This document shows positions 15,101-16,751 of a stretch of 16,751 bases of DNA, piece by piece. Where the stretch lies: assembly GCA_014764075.1 (NCBI GenBank), contig JACXUE010000022.1, positions 1 to 16,751 of the forward strand. The letters run 5' to 3'. The position numbers and the translations under genes are program-made. The first letter of the stretch is position 1; the number at the start of each line of letters is the position of its first letter. The notes beneath the pieces were generated by a model. It saw nothing but the letters and a program-made list of their open reading frames with translations. It was not told the origin of the DNA and searched no databases. Origin of the DNA: Sulfuricurvum sp. (lineage in GTDB: Bacteria > Campylobacterota > Campylobacteria > Campylobacterales > Sulfurimonadaceae).

Positions 15101-15597
15101 GAAAAGCCTTTACTTTGATCGAAATCATCGTTTCAATCGTATTGTTCGGGCTTATTATGTTGATTATGTTTTCGAGTATCGATAATCTTAGAGAACAACA
15201 CGGTTTTTACGCTACCAAAATAAAAGAGCTATCAGAAAAAAACCGCCTCATTTCCCTTCTCCGAAGTGATTTTAACCGACCACTTTCTCTCACCGTCAGA
15301 ACCGACATCGACAAGCGATACACTATCGCCTCTATTAGCGGATCAAACAACTCACTGTACGGCATTTACGAACCCTACGTCACATGGCTAGTGCTCAAGG
15401 ATGAACATCGATTGATTCGTATCGAATCTCCGGTTCCGATACCATTACCGATTACCGATGAGATACTTTACCAAACCCATACCGATTCCATCCAAACCGA
15501 TTGTGAAACATTTCGTATTTATGAATCATCGAAAAATCGGCTTATACAATTGACATTTGAGAATGAATCCCCTATCCTCATAGAAGTGTATCGGTAA
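15097..15597 (+). CDS. gspJ: T2SS minor pseudopilin GspJ-like
   Basis: The 166-residue protein begins MRKA|FTLIEIIVSIVLFGLI. This very short pseudopilin leader again has alanine at the cleavage point and Glu at mature position 5. The globular part has LISLLRSDFNRPLSLTV (the 'l..d...p' region of GspJ) and beta strands such as VTWLVLKDEHRLIRIE and KNRLIQLTFENESPILIEVY. GspJ joins GspI and GspK at the pseudopilus tip. It overlaps gspI by 4 bp and is the last gene of the plus-strand unit. No clear rho-independent terminator follows, only an imperfect inverted repeat around 15613-15658. Confidence 0.82.
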   Translation: MRKAFTLIEIIVSIVLFGLIMLIMFSSIDNLREQHGFYATKIKELSEKNRLISLLRSDFNRPLSLTVRTDIDKRYTIASISGSNNSLYGIYEPYVTWLVLKDEHRLIRIESPVPIPLPITDEILYQTHTDSIQTDCETFRIYESSKNRLIQLTFENESPILIEVYR

Positions 15598-15706
15598 ATT
15601 TTACATAACTGCAGATTATTACGAATAAATAACATTGCAGTAGCTTATTTGTAATCTTAGGGTTCTACCATTTTCGTCATCAAAATTAACACCAAAGGGA
15701 TTCTGT
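15598..15706. other. AT-rich spacer with imperfect inverted repeats
   Basis: The spacer after gspJ contains AGATTATTACGAATAA near 15613 and its imperfect complement TTATTTGTAATCT near 15646, plus a nested ACTGCA / TGCAGT pair. There is no T-run, so it is a poor terminator. AAAGGG at about 15694-15699 looks like the old ribosome binding site of the decayed phosphatase gene. Confidence 0.35.
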
Positions 15707-16138
15707 AAGACTAAAAAAAAGAGTTAGACGTCGGACATGGTGAGTGCAACACTTCGAACAACGAAAGTTTTGAAAACGTACTAGCGGAGCGCATGAGTCG
15801 CCGCGACGTAATGAAAATGGGGGCAGGACTGATCGGAGCCACCTTTTTGGAACATTTATGGCAGGATGCAATGATGATGATTCAACTACCACTACTTCAG
15901 CTCCAGCAGCAACAGCTCTTTTAGGATTTAGTGCTGTAGCTGAAAACCTCAATGACACCGTTATGGTACCAACAGGATATACATCTGAAGTAGTCTTTGC
16001 AACAGGAGACCCGATTAAAATGGGTGTTAGTGCGTATGCAAATGATGGAACCAACACGGGCGACTTTGATGACCGTAGCGGTGACTGCCACGACGGCATG
16101 GTTTATTTCGGTCTTAAATCAGACAACAGAGGCTACTC

Positions 16139-16160
16139 GTATCTCTCCACGGAGAGATAC
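16139..16160. repeat. Perfect 22-bp palindrome
   Basis: GTATCTCTCC-AC-GGAGAGATAC: two 10-bp arms that are exact reverse complements around a 2-bp centre. It lies at the break point of the phosphatase homology and directly upstream of an extended -10 box for the transglycosylase gene. There is no T-run after it, so it is not a terminator. It may be an operator for a dimeric regulator or a junction scar. Confidence 0.85.
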
Positions 16161-16166
16161 CACTTA

Positions 16167-16175
16167 TGCTACAAT
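16167..16175 (+). promoter_or_regulatory. Extended -10 element before the transglycosylase gene
   Basis: TGCTACAAT (TG-N-TACAAT) ends 6 bp before the ATG at 16182. If used, the transcript would begin at or next to the start codon (leaderless), which fits the absence of a ribosome binding site. The palindrome at 16139-16160 covers the -35 position. Confidence 0.35.
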
Positions 16176-16181
16176 TGCTAA

Positions 16182-16607
16182 ATGAAAAAAATAGTCCTTT
16201 TTTTACTTTTTGTCTCCGTTCTATCAGCAAAAGTATCCGATTATGATCCCTATTTCGATGAAGCGGGGAAACATTACAACATCCCCCCTCTACTGCTCAA
16301 AAACATTGCCAAAATCGAAAGTTCCGGTAATCCAAACGCAATTCGTATCAACGATAACGGAACCAAAGATTACGGTTTGATGCAGATCAATTCGATCCAT
16401 TTTCGACGCCTTGCCCAATGGGGAATCAATGAGCACAACATTATGGATCCTAAAATCAATATTTTTGTCGGTAGCTGGCTTTTATCCGAGCACATCAAAA
16501 CGCATGGGTTCAATCTCCAAGCAATCGGAAACTACCACTCCAAAACACCGATTTACAAAGAAAAATGGCTTCGTCGCCTGAGTGATGCCCTAAAACACTC
16601 ATCGTAA
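16182..16607 (+). CDS. Small secreted lytic transglycosylase (SLT fold)
   Basis: The 141-residue protein has a Sec signal peptide (MKKIVLFLLFVSVLSA, cleavage before K17). The rest is a single SLT/lysozyme-like domain. The catalytic Glu is E46 in NIAKIESSGNPNAI, the second motif is GLMQINSIHF (65-74), and the third is AIGNYHS (114-120). It cleaves peptidoglycan glycan strands in the periplasm. Its size and layout are those of specialised transglycosylases of secretion systems and pili (IagB/VirB1 type) that open the wall locally. Being next to the T2SS pseudopilin operon it may serve that machine, but this is inferred. The ATG directly follows the TAA that ends the phosphatase remnant frame. 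Its 3' end overlaps the convergent gene by 9 bp. Confidence 0.92.
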   Translation: MKKIVLFLLFVSVLSAKVSDYDPYFDEAGKHYNIPPLLLKNIAKIESSGNPNAIRINDNGTKDYGLMQINSIHFRRLAQWGINEHNIMDPKINIFVGSWLLSEHIKTHGFNLQAIGNYHSKTPIYKEKWLRRLSDALKHSS

Positions 16608-16751
16608 AATTGCACTGATTGCCTCAACCTCTGAGAGTTTACGTTCAAAAGAGAAAATCTCCAAATCTTCGTTGATGCGCTGTTGCGCAAACGATTGCGC
16701 CACCTGTACATTCAGAGGGCAAGAGGGATTATAAGAGATACTCCGCGGATC
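16599..16751 (-). CDS. Unidentified protein, C-terminal 50 residues
   Basis: The minus-strand frame is open from the right edge to the TGA at 16601-16599 and gives 50 residues, starting DPRSISYNPSCPLNVQVAQS and ending SEVEAISAILR. The single cysteine is in NPSCPLN. Predicted structure is mostly helical. I do not recognise the family and too little is present for a call. Codon use is like its neighbours, and the end overlaps the transglycosylase gene by 9 bp tail to tail, as other convergent pairs here do. Confidence 0.6.
   Translation of the reverse strand, partial: DPRSISYNPSCPLNVQVAQSFAQQRINEDLEIFSFERKLSEVEAISAILR

Larger units (their letters stand above)
15707..16181 (+). pseudogene. Decayed 5' fragment of a PhoX/DUF839-type phosphatase gene
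   Basis: In the frame of 15721 the sequence reads GHGECNTSNNESFENVLAER and then MSRRDVMKMGAGLIGATFL, a PhoX-type N-terminus with a Tat twin-arginine signal. A one-base deletion at about 15850-15857 moves the frame. It then reads MAGCNDDDSTTTTSAPAATA, VMVPTGYTSEVVFATGDPIK and SGDCHDGMVYFGLKSDNRG, matching the start of the PhoX catalytic domain. Homology stops at about 16130, before the 'GLLVMNHEY' region, so only about 130 of the usual 500-600 or more residues remain. No ATG starts the first frame: the expected position reads AAG, and an A-run (15713-15720) appears one base short. The MAGC motif after the Tat signal suggests an ancestral lipoprotein. Intact PhoX enzymes are calcium-dependent periplasmic or secreted alkaline phosphatases. 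Confidence 0.8.

Noticed and set aside
15613..15658. Rho-independent terminator after gspJ
   Set aside because: The inverted repeat is AT-rich, has mismatches and a long loop, and no T-run follows.
15686..16099. 137-codon minus-strand frame
   Set aside because: It lies opposite the PhoX remnant, where the plus strand shows clear family motifs. Its product has no recognisable domain or signal.

Overview
The window looks like chromosomal DNA from a free-living Campylobacterota (Epsilonproteobacteria), most like the Sulfuricurvum/Sulfurimonas group. This rests on AT-leaning, densely packed genes with 4-bp overlaps, an FlhX-type short FlhB homologue, a YkgJ/YcgN-type cysteine protein and the style of the chemoreceptor. 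The genus is inferred; no marker gene settles it.

Left flank (1-3960). The 3' part of a chemoreceptor gene is cut by the left edge (minus strand). Divergent from it is a two-gene unit: a FliK C-domain protein and an 87-residue FlhB-C-domain (FlhX-like) protein. The second gene overlaps tail to tail with a minus-strand YcgN-type cysteine protein, which lies 52 bp downstream of a tRNA-Gly(TCC) gene.

Core (4005-15597). This is a type II secretion system (T2SS) locus split into two divergent units. The minus-strand unit, in transcription order, is gspK, gspL-like, gspM-like, gspN-like, gspC, gspD, gspE, gspF, an unknown 110-residue gene, and a DUF3108 periplasmic protein. From gspK to the 110-residue gene the reading frames overlap by 4 to 17 bp, which implies translational coupling. 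The plus-strand unit is gspG, gspH, gspI, gspJ (pseudopilins), also overlapping. No prepilin peptidase (GspO) is present, so one encoded elsewhere must process the pseudopilins. The roughly 530-bp divergent intergenic region carries promoter-like elements for both arms, a probable insertion-sequence scar and a doubled 18-bp repeat.

Right flank (15598-16751). After gspJ comes the decayed 5' end of a Tat-exported PhoX/DUF839-type phosphatase gene with a frameshift and a 3' truncation. A perfect 22-bp palindrome follows, then a small secreted SLT-fold lytic transglycosylase. The window ends in the 3' end of an unidentified minus-strand gene.

How the parts work together: GspE (ATPase), GspF, GspL and GspM form the inner-membrane platform. 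GspG-H-I-J-K form the pseudopilus, GspC links the platform to the outer-membrane secretin GspD, and folded periplasmic substrates are pushed out. The substrate is not encoded intact here; the dead phosphatase next door is a speculative candidate for a former one. I found no clear new defence or mobile system. The least explained parts are the coupled 110-residue protein, the IS-scarred divergent promoter region and the palindrome upstream of the transglycosylase.
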